In this document: positions 1 to 5,486 of the stretch, in pieces | Layout of the letters: the number at the start of each line of letters is the position of its first letter | Numbering within the stretch: position 1 is the first letter of the stretch | Source of the DNA: an uncultured Lachnospiraceae bacterium | Lineage (GTDB): Bacteria > Bacillota > Clostridia > Lachnospirales > Lachnospiraceae | DNA length: 5,486 nt | Assembly (NCBI GenBank): GCA_934359535.1 | Contig: CAKRLN010000160.1 | Coordinates: 1-5,486, forward strand | Direction: 5' to 3' | Notes under the pieces: model-generated | The model's database searches: none | Told to the model about the DNA's origin: nothing | The model's input: the letters and a program-made list of their open reading frames with translations, nothing else | Program-made: the position numbers and the translations under genes

Positions 1-465
1 TTTGTAAGTGCGATGTTTCTTGGGGATGTGGATGCGATGAATGAGTACATGAATCGTGTTGCATTGCAGACGTTCAGCTATTTTGATACGGGAAAGCGGG
101 CGTTTGGCGCGGAACCGGAGCGGTTTTATCATGGCTTTGTGCTTGGACTTCTTGTGGATCTTCAGGAACGTTATTACCTGAGATCAAACAGGGAAAGCGG
201 GTTTGGGCGGTATGATGTCATGTTGGAGCCAAAGGATCCGAAGGATGTTGCGGTGATTCTGGAATTTAAGGTACGGAACAAGAGGCGGGAAACAAGCCTT
301 GAGGAAACGGCAGAGGCTGCACTTAAGCAGATTCAGGAACGGAAATACGATGAGGAATTAAAGCAGAAGGGAATTGACGATGACAAAATCCGGGAATATG
401 GTTTTGCATTTGAGGGAAAGACGGTGCTTATCATAGATTCGCTGGAAAGGAAGAATAAAACATGA
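1..465 (+). CDS. AAA-ATPase-like / PD-(D/E)XK nuclease (DUF1703-type) protein, C-terminal part, 5' end outside window
   Basis: The frame is open from the first base (Phe-Val-Ser-Ala precede the Met at 13), so the gene begins upstream and only its C-terminal nuclease-like domain is seen. Numbering from the Met at 13, the family landmarks are all present: E36 with FYH (38-40), SNRESG (58-63), GRYD with D68, and EFK (E84, K86). These are followed by ALKQIQERKY (103-112) and the YGFAFEGKTV strand (129-138). The E / D / ExK pattern is the PD-(D/E)XK nuclease signature and looks catalytically intact. Known relatives are about 500-600 residues, with an N-terminal AAA-ATPase-like domain, and are very common in Bacteroidetes and Clostridia, often in many copies. 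Their role is not settled; a link to mobile elements or defence is only suspected. The stop codon overlaps the next start (ATGA at 462-465), which implies translational coupling. I am confident of the family and not of any biological function. Confidence 0.88.
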   Translation, partial: FVSAMFLGDVDAMNEYMNRVALQTFSYFDTGKRAFGAEPERFYHGFVLGLLVDLQERYYLRSNRESGFGRYDVMLEPKDPKDVAVILEFKVRNKRRETSLEETAEAALKQIQERKYDEELKQKGIDDDKIREYGFAFEGKTVLIIDSLERKNKT

Positions 466-788
466 ATAACTATATTTTTACACAGGCCGGGTTTTATGTG
501 GATGGACAGGATACGGAGTCTGTAGAAGAACGGTATGAAAAGTTATATCATTTGGGCTTCGAGGAAAGGCTGAAGGAGGCTGTATTAAAGAAAAATGCCA
601 GAGAAAGTGTCCAGAAACAGAAGAAAAAAGGAACACAATATGATCCGGTGATTATCACAGGAAGGACAATTGCAAAGAGCTGGTGGGGAAAGGCTTGGTA
701 TGACAATCTGGAAAAATATGCGGATTTTTCAAGCCGGCGGATCATGGATGATGAAGAGAATGCACAGAGGTTGTTTGGAGTGTTATGA
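462..788 (+). CDS. Truncated SWIM zinc-finger family protein (N-terminal fragment only)
   Basis: This 108-residue frame begins at an ATG overlapping the upstream stop, with AAAGGAAG (446-453) 8 bases ahead. Residues 64-92 (VIITGRTIAKSWWGKAW, then DNLEKYADFSSR) match the conserved N-terminal block of bacterial SWIM zinc-finger proteins. In that family this block is normally followed by a basic GRxYVRxG segment, a long linker and the CxC..CxH SWIM zinc-binding motif. Here similarity stops at about residue 92. The remaining 15 residues (IMDDEENAQRLFGVL) are unrelated, and there is no CxCxnCxH motif, so the zinc-binding part is missing. Residues 20-58 are charged and helical-looking. The stop overlaps the next gene's ATG (785-788). 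The frame is probably a remnant created by deletion or recombination and is unlikely to be functional. It could still be translated and serve to couple translation to the gene downstream. SWIM proteins are often encoded beside SNF2-type helicases; none is seen here. Confidence 0.7.
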   Translation: MNNYIFTQAGFYVDGQDTESVEERYEKLYHLGFEERLKEAVLKKNARESVQKQKKKGTQYDPVIITGRTIAKSWWGKAWYDNLEKYADFSSRRIMDDEENAQRLFGVL

Positions 789-2101
789 TCATGAAAGCTT
801 CAGGGAAAACAATTATTTTTTTCAAGGGTGTCTATGACACCCTCGATCTTTTTACGGATAATTTAATACAGGCATTTGCGGATATGGGGTATCATACCTT
901 TGTATACGATGCCAGGCTGGAGGGGCTGAGCAAGGAGCAGCTGCTTGCGATGCTTAGGGATCGTGCCGGGGACAGGAGGGTATACAATCCGGGCAGCAGT
1001 TTTACAAGGGAGCAGCAGTCAGAGTCCTCCTGTGCAGTCGTGACCTTTAATAACCTTGGCTATAATCTTGATTTTCCCGATGGCAGGAATATCTGGGAGG
1101 TGTATCAGATTCCATATGTGGATATTCTGATGGATCATCCGTTCCATTATGGAAAACCGCTTTCCAATATGCCGGAAACAGCGGTCATTCTTTGCACGGA
1201 CCGCAACCATGTTACATATATCCAGCGTTTTTTCCCCAATATCAAAAGAACGGGATTCCTTCCGCACGCAGGTGTAGAACTCGGCAGAGGATTGGGAGAA
1301 AAAGCCGGCGGGCGAATCGGGGAGCAAGGGGAGCAGCCTTGTGGCAGGACCGCTGGAAAAATTGTATACCGTAAGATGGAAGACCGCAGTATCCCGGTTC
1401 TTTATGCCGGGGCGCTTCCAATCTATACGGTTGCAAAAATGATTCCGGATCTGTCCTCTATTCCGGAGGTAGATGGGGAGGATATGGCGCAGTCGGTGTT
1501 ATCTACGCTTGTGCAGCATCCAGATCGGACAACGGAGAGTGCGATTGAGGAATATGTCCGCTCGGTGCGCAGTGATGTGCCGGATTGGCGCTTGCATGAG
1601 ATCATTGTAAAAATGCGTTTTTTAGATTCCTATGCGACATCATTTTTCCGGGAGCAGGCGGTGCGGCTGCTTGTCGAAAGTGGGATTTCGGTGCTTGCGT
1701 ATGGAACGGGCTGGGATCAGTGTGAGTGGAGCCAGAATTCGAATCTGACGTATGGGGGAAAGGTGCTGGCGCCACAGATTCTACCGCTTATGAATGATGC
1801 CAGAATCGTTTTGAATACGATGACATGGTTTAAGGCGGGGGCACATGACCGCATTTTTAACGGGATGTTAGCAGGGGCCGGTGTTGTAACGGACAGCTCC
1901 ACATACCTGAAGGATGTGTTTGCAGATGGAGAGGAGCTTTCCATGTTTGAGCTTTCTGAGATCGGCAGCCTGCCGGAGCGTGTACATGAATTACTTACCC
2001 ACCCAAAGCGTTTACAGGAGCTTGCCGATTGTGGATATGAGGCTGCGCGTCTTGATCACACGTGGAAAAACCGTGCGCAGGAAATCGTGAGGTATTTATA
2101 G
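785..2101 (+). CDS. Glycosyltransferase, GT-B fold, CgeB/DUF3880-like with Glyco_trans_1_2 C-terminal domain
   Basis: This 438-residue cytoplasmic protein has no signal peptide or membrane segment. The N-terminal Rossmann-like half starts with TIIFFKGVYDTLDLF (9-23) and a helix ending in FADMGYHTFVYD (31-42). It continues with VVTFNNLG (85-92), IPYVDILMDHPFHY (109-122), AVILCTDRNHVTYI (133-146) and GFLPHAG (157-163), the usual order in DUF3880/CgeB-type enzymes. The C-terminal half has ISVLAYGTGW (301-310), YGGKVLAPQILPLMNDARIVLN (323-344) and RIFNGMLAGAGVVTDSSTYLKDVFADGEEL (356-385). That last stretch is the nucleotide-sugar-binding region of Glyco_trans_1_2 (PF13524). The family transfers a sugar from an activated donor; donor and acceptor cannot be read from sequence. 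Residues 166-192 form an odd glycine-rich insert. The ATG at 785 overlaps the previous stop (ATGA). A second in-frame ATG at 791 is 10 bases behind GGAG (777-780) and may be the true start. Context suggests modification of a flagellar or surface protein, which is inference. Confidence 0.85.
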   Translation: MIMKASGKTIIFFKGVYDTLDLFTDNLIQAFADMGYHTFVYDARLEGLSKEQLLAMLRDRAGDRRVYNPGSSFTREQQSESSCAVVTFNNLGYNLDFPDGRNIWEVYQIPYVDILMDHPFHYGKPLSNMPETAVILCTDRNHVTYIQRFFPNIKRTGFLPHAGVELGRGLGEKAGGRIGEQGEQPCGRTAGKIVYRKMEDRSIPVLYAGALPIYTVAKMIPDLSSIPEVDGEDMAQSVLSTLVQHPDRTTESAIEEYVRSVRSDVPDWRLHEIIVKMRFLDSYATSFFREQAVRLLVESGISVLAYGTGWDQCEWSQNSNLTYGGKVLAPQILPLMNDARIVLNTMTWFKAGAHDRIFNGMLAGAGVVTDSSTYLKDVFADGEELSMFELSEIGSLPERVHELLTHPKRLQELADCGYEAARLDHTWKNRAQEIVRYL

Positions 2102-2120
2102 TTTACGTTCAGATAGGCAA

Positions 2121-2127
2121 AAAGGAG
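2121..2127 (+). promoter_or_regulatory. Ribosome-binding site setting the start at 2140
   Basis: AAAGGAG lies 12 bases before the ATG at 2140. It favours that ATG over an in-frame ATG at 2062, which sits inside the preceding gene. The 12-base spacing is somewhat long, but GAGAG at 2134-2138 offers no better alternative. Confidence 0.6.
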
Positions 2128-2139
2128 TGTACTGAGAGC

Positions 2140-3306
2140 ATGAAAATATTAATGTACCGCTGGAAGGCATATAATTACCGGGATATTGAACAGACGTTCC
2201 GGACACTTGGGCATACGGTAGACAATATTGAGCAGCCACTTGGAAACTATGATATTGATCCGGAGTTTGAGAAGAAGATTGAGACATGGATGCTTCAGAA
2301 CCAGTATGATATGGTATTTACTGTCAATTATTTTGCACTTATTTCGAACGTGTGTGAGAAGCTTGGGGTGAAATATGTATCCTGGACATGTGATAATCCG
2401 CTGATCAGCATGTACCATGAATCGGTTTTTCATGAGTGCAATTATATTTTTACATTTGACAAGACAAACTATTATGAATTCCGCAGTATGGGAGTAGAGC
2501 ATATTTGGTATCTTCCGCTTGCGGTTGATGCGAACCGGCTTTCTCTTGTTGCGGAGCATGCGGCGCAGCCGGGCAGGTATCGGGGAGATGTTGCCTTTGT
2601 TGGAAGTCTGTATGAGCGTAATTCCTATGATAAGATCAAACCGACACTGCCGGAATATTTAAGAGGATATTTTGACGCGGCGATGGAGGCACAGTTAAAT
2701 ATCAGTGGGGCAAATATTTTAGAGCCGATGCTGACAGCAGATATTTTAGAGCAGCTGCAGGAGTATTTTAAGCTGGAAAAATCGGAGGGATCGTTTTCAG
2801 ATCTTGGGCTTATTTTCCAGACAACCGTGCTTGGATTTAAGGTTGCGGAGATTCAGAGGCGCCGGGCATTGATTGAGCTGTCAAAGCATTTTTCTGTCAA
2901 CGTGTACAGTAATAGCAATGTCAGTGACCTGATCCGCGTGAATTACCGTGGCTCGGTCGATTACTGGAGTGAAATGCCACAGGTGTTTTCTGAGTCAAAA
3001 ATTAATCTGAATCTCACAATTCCAAACATCAAAAGCGGAATTCCGCTGCGCATGTGGGATGTTCTTGGTTCGGGAGGGTTTCTTATGACAAACTATCAGG
3101 CAGAGATTCCGCTATATTTTCAGGAAGGCGAGGATCTTGTCTGCTTTGACGGAATCGATGACATGCGGGATAAAACAGCTTATTATCTGGAACATGATGA
3201 GGAGCGCAGGCAGATTGCGCACAATGGCTTTGAAAAGGTGAAAAAATATCATACATATACAGACCGCATACAGACGATTCTTGAGACTGTTTCGCGAGAA
3301 GGATAA
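2140..3306 (+). CDS. Glycosyltransferase, CgeB/DUF3880-like (second copy of the fold)
   Basis: This is a 388-residue soluble enzyme starting MKILMYRWKAYNYRDI. An in-frame ATG at 2062 would add 26 residues overlapping the previous gene, but those residues are not family-like, whereas MKILMYRW is a typical first beta strand. Motifs in order are LGHTVDNIE (23-31), QYDMVFTVNYF (55-65), LGVKYVSWTCDNPL (75-88), NYIFTFDKTN (101-110), WYLPLAVD (123-130) and GDVAFVGSLYERN (149-161). The C-terminal Glyco_trans_1_2 domain follows: KINLNLTIPNIKSGIPLRMWDVLGSGGFLMTNY (287-319), IPLYFQEGEDLVCF (323-336), and a closing helix with HNGFEKVKKYHTYTDR (361-376). This is the standard layout of DUF3880 enzymes, with a donor-binding region around 300-335. 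It is 38 bases downstream of the other glycosyltransferase and probably co-transcribed. The two share architecture with low identity, so they likely add different sugars or act in sequence. Substrates are unknown; a role in glycosylating flagellin or another surface protein is inferred from the nearby FliD-like gene. Confidence 0.87.
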   Translation: MKILMYRWKAYNYRDIEQTFRTLGHTVDNIEQPLGNYDIDPEFEKKIETWMLQNQYDMVFTVNYFALISNVCEKLGVKYVSWTCDNPLISMYHESVFHECNYIFTFDKTNYYEFRSMGVEHIWYLPLAVDANRLSLVAEHAAQPGRYRGDVAFVGSLYERNSYDKIKPTLPEYLRGYFDAAMEAQLNISGANILEPMLTADILEQLQEYFKLEKSEGSFSDLGLIFQTTVLGFKVAEIQRRRALIELSKHFSVNVYSNSNVSDLIRVNYRGSVDYWSEMPQVFSESKINLNLTIPNIKSGIPLRMWDVLGSGGFLMTNYQAEIPLYFQEGEDLVCFDGIDDMRDKTAYYLEHDEERRQIAHNGFEKVKKYHTYTDRIQTILETVSREG

Positions 3307-3350
3307 TTTCTGTTTTTATTGCATATACTTTTCGGGAATAAAGCACCAGA

Positions 3351-3357
3351 AAAGGAG
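3351..3357 (+). promoter_or_regulatory. Ribosome-binding site setting the start at 3365
   Basis: AAAGGAG is 7 bases before the ATG at 3365, an ideal spacing. It rules out the upstream in-frame ATG at 3281, which lies inside the glycosyltransferase gene. Confidence 0.8.
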
Positions 3358-3364
3358 ACTGAAT

Positions 3365-3820
3365 ATGTGTCACAGAACAAGACAGGCAATCAATACAGAC
3401 AGTGTAGAGCTTCTGCGTGAATGCGAGGCAGGATCAAAAATGGCAACAAACAGCATGGAACAGATGATGGGATACATTGGAAACGAGCATCTGAAAAAGC
3501 TGCTGGAAGAGAAGAATAGGGAGCATATCAAGCTTGGAGAGGAATGTCATCATATTCTGTGTGAAGCGGGAGTGGAGGATAAAGATCCGGATGTCATGGC
3601 ATCGTTTTGGGCGAAAGCGCAGACAGGGATTAAGATGACGGTAAATGGTGATACCCATCAGGCAGCGAAGCTTCTTATGGATGGATGCAGTATGGGAATC
3701 CAGTCGATCAGTGAATATATCAATCAGTATACCGGTGCGGATCATCGGGCGATGGCGATCGCTGAGCGGCTCAGACATATCGAAAAGGATATGATGGAGC
3801 AGCTGGAAGCGTATGTATAG
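3365..3820 (+). CDS. Ferritin-like four-helix-bundle protein (DUF2383-like), function unknown
   Basis: This 151-residue soluble protein starts MCHRTRQAINTDSVELLREC. It reads as an antiparallel helical bundle, with helices at about 11-37, 40-67, 75-95, 101-121 and 127-150. The pattern of an N-terminal ELLRECEAGSKMATNSME helix followed by LKKLLEEKNREHIKLGEECHHILCEAG resembles DUF2383/PA2169-type ferritin-like proteins. Possible metal ligands are present but not in a clear diiron arrangement: E19, E32, E53-H54 (ExxxxxE..HH up to H62-H63), E117, E134, H138 and E145. The family label is therefore structural, not functional. Four cysteines (C2, C20, C61, C66) and C108 are notable for a small cytoplasmic protein. 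The gene sits 58 bases after the glycosyltransferase with no terminator between them, so it may be the last gene of that unit. It is followed by a hairpin terminator. Proteins of this type are widespread hypothetical proteins in Clostridia. I cannot tie it to glycosylation. Confidence 0.75.
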   Translation: MCHRTRQAINTDSVELLRECEAGSKMATNSMEQMMGYIGNEHLKKLLEEKNREHIKLGEECHHILCEAGVEDKDPDVMASFWAKAQTGIKMTVNGDTHQAAKLLMDGCSMGIQSISEYINQYTGADHRAMAIAERLRHIEKDMMEQLEAYV

Positions 3821-3848
3821 CACGTGGAGAAATGGATGTGCAGACAGA

Positions 3849-3896
3849 AAAAAGCGTATGGAACAGAATGGTAAATTCCGTTTCCATACGCTTTTT
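3849..3896. terminator. Bidirectional rho-independent terminator between convergent genes
   Basis: A perfect 15-bp stem pairs AAAAAGCGTATGGAA (3849-3863) with TTCCATACGCTTTTT (3882-3896) around an 18-base loop. The T-run follows the stem in both readings (3892-3896 on +, complement of the A-run 3848-3853 on -). It therefore ends both the + strand unit stopping at 3820 and the - strand gene. Its outer two bases overlap the - strand gene's stop codon (3895-3897), so that gene has essentially no 3' untranslated spacer. Confidence 0.92.
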
Positions 3897-5190
3897 ATGC
3901 GTAAGAATCTAACATCATGCCTGCGTAGATCGAGGTAATATACGGTGTGACAAAATTATGTCCCGGATTCTTATAGGTGACGATGATCTTATCGACATAG
4001 TTCATTGGATCGATGGAAGCATGCTGCGCCTTGTTTCCCATGGCATCCTTCAGGTTGGATAACAGTGTAAACGTGTCATCGGCGTGTTCCGGTGTGATCG
4101 CTTCGCCTAATGTCTCTTTATCGATGGAAAGCTCGCCGTGTTCTCCGACCATAACACCGACGGCGTCCAGGGCGCTCTTCTGATTCAGCGAAATGCTGCT
4201 CATATCGAGAAACAGGCGGTTATTCGGCTGCATGCCGTCGCGCTTCTGCGCCATCGAAAGCATGACATTATAGGCATCGATCAAGGAACCGATATTGTGC
4301 GCAACGGTATCGACGTTCAGTTTGCATCCAATCTCAACCGGCTCACCATTGGACGGCTTTTTTAAGGTCAGTTCAAACGCATTATTAATGGTAAATGTGT
4401 TTGAAAGGGAGCTTTGCGGTGTATCATTCAATATGAAAGAAGAGTTCGAAGCAGGTGAAGAAATCTGGTTGAGACCAAGCACCTCCATTGCGTGAATGGA
4501 TTCGGAATTCGCACTTGGTGTGATCTTAAACAGTTGTTCCTCACCGGAGGTAAGACCGGTCTGGGTTGAGGTCAGCTGTAAGGCGCTTCTGCCGTCCTCA
4601 TCGGTCAAGAGCTCTGCACGGAGACCAAGCCCGGAGCTGTTGAACAAATTCGCAAGCTTTGTCTGGACATCAAGGTTCGTTTCTTTCAGGTTGACATTGT
4701 ATTGAAATTCGTATGTGCCGCCCAGAGTATCCAGATCAAAGGAATAGCTGCCGGGCATAATGGAAAAGGCATGGCTTTCGATGTAATTGCCGGTATTGAT
4801 CTGTGGGGAAGCCAACGCTTTAACCGAAATCTGGAAATGGTCGGCGGTTTCATCCTCGGAACCTTCTCCGACATAGGATGCAGAGACACAGTCCTCGTCT
4901 GAGGAAACGGCAACCTTTTTCAGAAAAGCACTCTCGATCGAGCTGTCTGCGGTATCCGAAAGGGAAGCGACGACATTCTGAATCGATTTGGCACTTTCCT
5001 TGATGTCAATGGCATAGACCTTGGCATCCTCTGGGTTTGTTAGTTTAAAGAGAGGGGCATCGGTGTTTGCTTTGACCATGCGGTTGTAGACATTGCGAAG
5101 CTCACTCTTCTTGTGGGAATCATAGCGTGAAACTGCTTTATTGCCATATGTCATAAGATAATAGGCATAGGCACTGTCAATCTTTGACAC
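3895..5190 (-). CDS. FliD-like (flagellar filament cap-related) protein, short form
   Basis: This 431-residue protein has no signal peptide, as expected for substrates of the flagellar type III export system. It starts at GTG (5188-5190), supported by AAAGGAGG 8 bases upstream. Family-like segments are the N-terminal helix KKSELRNVYNRMVKANTDAPLFKL (27-50) and IKESAKSIQNVVASLSD (63-79). Then come FQISVKALASPQINTGNYI (119-137), equivalent to the FliD/flagellin 'LAxxQ' strand, and VQTKLANLFNSSGLGLRAELLTDEDGRSALQLTSTQTG (175-212), equivalent to FliD 'INxxxxGVxAxxxxxxxGxxLxLxSxxTG'. SFILNDTPQSSLSNTF (251-266) and VDTVAHNIGSLIDAYNVML (293-311) match the FliD 'D...FVDAYN' region. The C-terminus PYITSIYAGMMLDSYA (416-431) is like the ends of Lachnospiraceae FliD-type proteins. 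Full Lachnospiraceae FliD is longer, so this may be a cap paralogue or accessory filament protein and not the main cap. It is convergent with the glycosyltransferase unit. I am confident of FliD relatedness and uncertain of exact role. Confidence 0.8.
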   Translation of the reverse strand: MSKIDSAYAYYLMTYGNKAVSRYDSHKKSELRNVYNRMVKANTDAPLFKLTNPEDAKVYAIDIKESAKSIQNVVASLSDTADSSIESAFLKKVAVSSDEDCVSASYVGEGSEDETADHFQISVKALASPQINTGNYIESHAFSIMPGSYSFDLDTLGGTYEFQYNVNLKETNLDVQTKLANLFNSSGLGLRAELLTDEDGRSALQLTSTQTGLTSGEEQLFKITPSANSESIHAMEVLGLNQISSPASNSSFILNDTPQSSLSNTFTINNAFELTLKKPSNGEPVEIGCKLNVDTVAHNIGSLIDAYNVMLSMAQKRDGMQPNNRLFLDMSSISLNQKSALDAVGVMVGEHGELSIDKETLGEAITPEHADDTFTLLSNLKDAMGNKAQHASIDPMNYVDKIIVTYKNPGHNFVTPYITSIYAGMMLDSYA

Positions 5191-5198
5191 TCTGCTCC

Positions 5199-5206
5199 CC
5201 TCCTTT
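5199..5206 (-). promoter_or_regulatory. Strong Shine-Dalgarno for the GTG-initiated FliD-like gene
   Basis: Read on the - strand this is AAAGGAGG, a full anti-16S match, with 8 bases before the GTG at 5188-5190. It decides the non-ATG start, since the next in-frame Met is residue 13 and has no comparable site. Confidence 0.88.
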
Positions 5207-5246
5207 CGTCCGTGAAAGTTGAAAATAAATCCATTTATACGCTTAT

Positions 5247-5275
5247 ATTATATCTCAGTGGAGACAGCGGTGCAA
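5247..5275 (-). promoter_or_regulatory. Housekeeping (sigma-A-type) promoter of the FliD-like gene
   Basis: On the - strand, TTGCAC (-35, 5270-5275) and a perfect TATAAT (-10, 5247-5252) are separated by exactly 17 bases. Transcription would start near 5240, giving a leader of about 50 bases before the GTG. No flagellar sigma-28 pattern (TAAA, about 15 bases, then GCCGATAT-like) is visible in the same stretch. Confidence 0.75.
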
Positions 5276-5302
5276 CAAAAAAGACACAGAAAAAGCTAAC
5301 TT

Positions 5303-5338
5303 GAAAAAGTAAATTCCAGTGCAAGAGTAAATTCCACC
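5303..5338. repeat. Tandem pair of 18-bp repeats (AGTAAATTCCA core)
   Basis: The two head-to-tail units are GAAAAAGTAAATTCCAGT (5303-5320) and GCAAGAGTAAATTCCACC (5321-5338), which match at 14 of 18 positions. A third copy lies at 5469-5486. Clustered short repeats like these are typical of transposase-binding sites at insertion-sequence ends (notably IS21-type) or of regulator operators. No transposase gene is in the window, so the assignment is tentative. Confidence 0.6.
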
Positions 5339-5361
5339 GGGTTCTAAATTTTGCTTATTTT

Positions 5362-5390
5362 GCAGGAGGTTTTTTTACAAAATCTCCTGC
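5362..5390. other. 12-bp stem-loop in the gene-free right end
   Basis: GCAGGAGGTTTT (5362-5373) pairs with AAAATCTCCTGC (5379-5390) through 11 Watson-Crick pairs and one G-U pair, around a 5-base loop. On the + strand it is followed by TTTCTGTTAT, a weak T-run, so it could be a modest terminator. Its loop and 3' arm also overlap the -35/spacer of a + strand promoter, so it might instead be regulatory. Confidence 0.55.
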
Positions 5391-5403
5391 TTTCTGTTAT
5401 AAT
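5374..5403 (+). promoter_or_regulatory. Extended -10 promoter reading out of the right edge
   Basis: TTTACA (5374-5379, 5 of 6 to the -35 consensus) is followed after 18 bases by TATAAT (5398-5403). That hexamer is preceded by TG one base upstream (TGTTATAAT), the extended -10 form. It points right, toward a gene beyond the window, which would be the transposase if this is an insertion-sequence end. No gene starts in the remaining 83 bases. Confidence 0.5.
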
Positions 5404-5455
5404 TAAGCCAACTTATCGAAATTTTGTTAATTTTATGGCATGAAAAACAGGCTAC

Positions 5456-5486
5456 TGGAATTCGGTGTGCTAGACTAAATTCCACC
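5456..5486. repeat. Third 18-bp repeat copy with an inverted half-site
   Basis: GCTAGACTAAATTCCACC (5469-5486) matches the copy at 5321-5338 at 16 of 18 positions. Seven bases of it (AATTCCA, 5478-5484) are mirrored by TGGAATT at 5456-5462, forming an inverted pair 15 bases apart. The repeat is cut by, or ends exactly at, the window edge. The rest of 5404-5455 is AT-rich with no convincing gene. Confidence 0.6.

Noticed and set aside
2062..2139. Upstream in-frame ATG that would lengthen the second glycosyltransferase by 26 residues
   Set aside because: It lies inside the preceding gene, the added residues do not look like the family, and MKILMYRW at 2140 is a typical first strand with an AAAGGAG upstream.
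3281..3309. Possible promoter TTGAGA ... GATAAT/TAATTT before the helical-bundle gene
   Set aside because: Spacing is 15 bases for the better -10 and the 17-base alternative is a poor -10. The gene may simply be co-transcribed with the glycosyltransferases.
3281..3364. Upstream in-frame ATG for the helical-bundle gene
   Set aside because: It is inside the glycosyltransferase gene, and the ATG at 3365 has an ideal ribosome-binding site 7 bases away.
3872..3879. TAAATTCC in the terminator loop, matching the right-end repeats
   Set aside because: Only eight bases match and the flanks differ; in AT-rich DNA this is easily chance.
4138..4902. Several + strand reading frames antisense to the FliD-like gene
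   Set aside because: They lack ribosome-binding sites and family resemblance and are frame shadows of a clearly conserved - strand protein.
5303..5338. Tandem repeats as a CRISPR array
   Set aside because: Units are 18 bp and adjacent with no spacers, and only three copies exist.
5440..5478. Twelve-codon frame (MKNRLLEFGVLD) downstream of the rightward promoter as a leader peptide
   Set aside because: There is no ribosome-binding site, the frame crosses the repeat sequences, and there is no attenuator-like structure after it within the window.

Overview
This window most likely comes from a motile anaerobic Firmicute of the Lachnospiraceae type (Roseburia, Butyrivibrio, Lachnospira or Agathobacter relatives). 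The evidence is the moderate GC content, strong AAAGGAG(G) ribosome-binding sites, two CgeB/DUF3880-like glycosyltransferases beside a short FliD-like flagellar protein, and a Clostridia-type small helical-bundle protein. This placement is inferred from protein style, not from a marker gene.

Left part (1-788): the C-terminal end of an AAA-ATPase/PD-(D/E)XK nuclease-like protein (DUF1703 type) enters from the left edge. Its stop overlaps (ATGA) a 108-residue reading frame that holds only the N-terminal part of a SWIM-zinc-finger-associated protein. That frame stops in a second ATGA overlap with a glycosyltransferase gene. The truncated SWIM frame appears to mark a rearrangement or deletion junction near 735-745.

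Middle (785-3820): two consecutive GT-B-type glycosyltransferases (438 and 388 residues) are followed by a 151-residue ferritin-like four-helix-bundle protein of unknown function. All lie on the + strand with short gaps and could be one transcription unit. A 15-bp hairpin at 3849-3896 follows and serves as a bidirectional terminator.

Right part (3895-5486): a 431-residue FliD-like protein lies on the - strand. It starts at GTG behind a strong Shine-Dalgarno sequence and has a near-consensus housekeeping promoter (TTGCAC-17-TATAAT). Upstream of it, 5276-5486 has no gene. It contains three copies of an 18-bp repeat ending TAAATTCCA, an inverted half-copy, a 12-bp hairpin and an outward extended -10 promoter. 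The layout resembles the end of an insertion sequence, possibly IS21-like, whose transposase would lie beyond the right edge.

A working model is that the glycosyltransferases modify a surface protein, plausibly flagellin, and that the FliD-like protein belongs to the same flagellar surface locus. This rests on context and is not proven. I did not find a convincing wholly new system. The most unusual items are the SWIM junction, the repeat-rich right end and the compact FliD-like protein with a sigma-A-type promoter.
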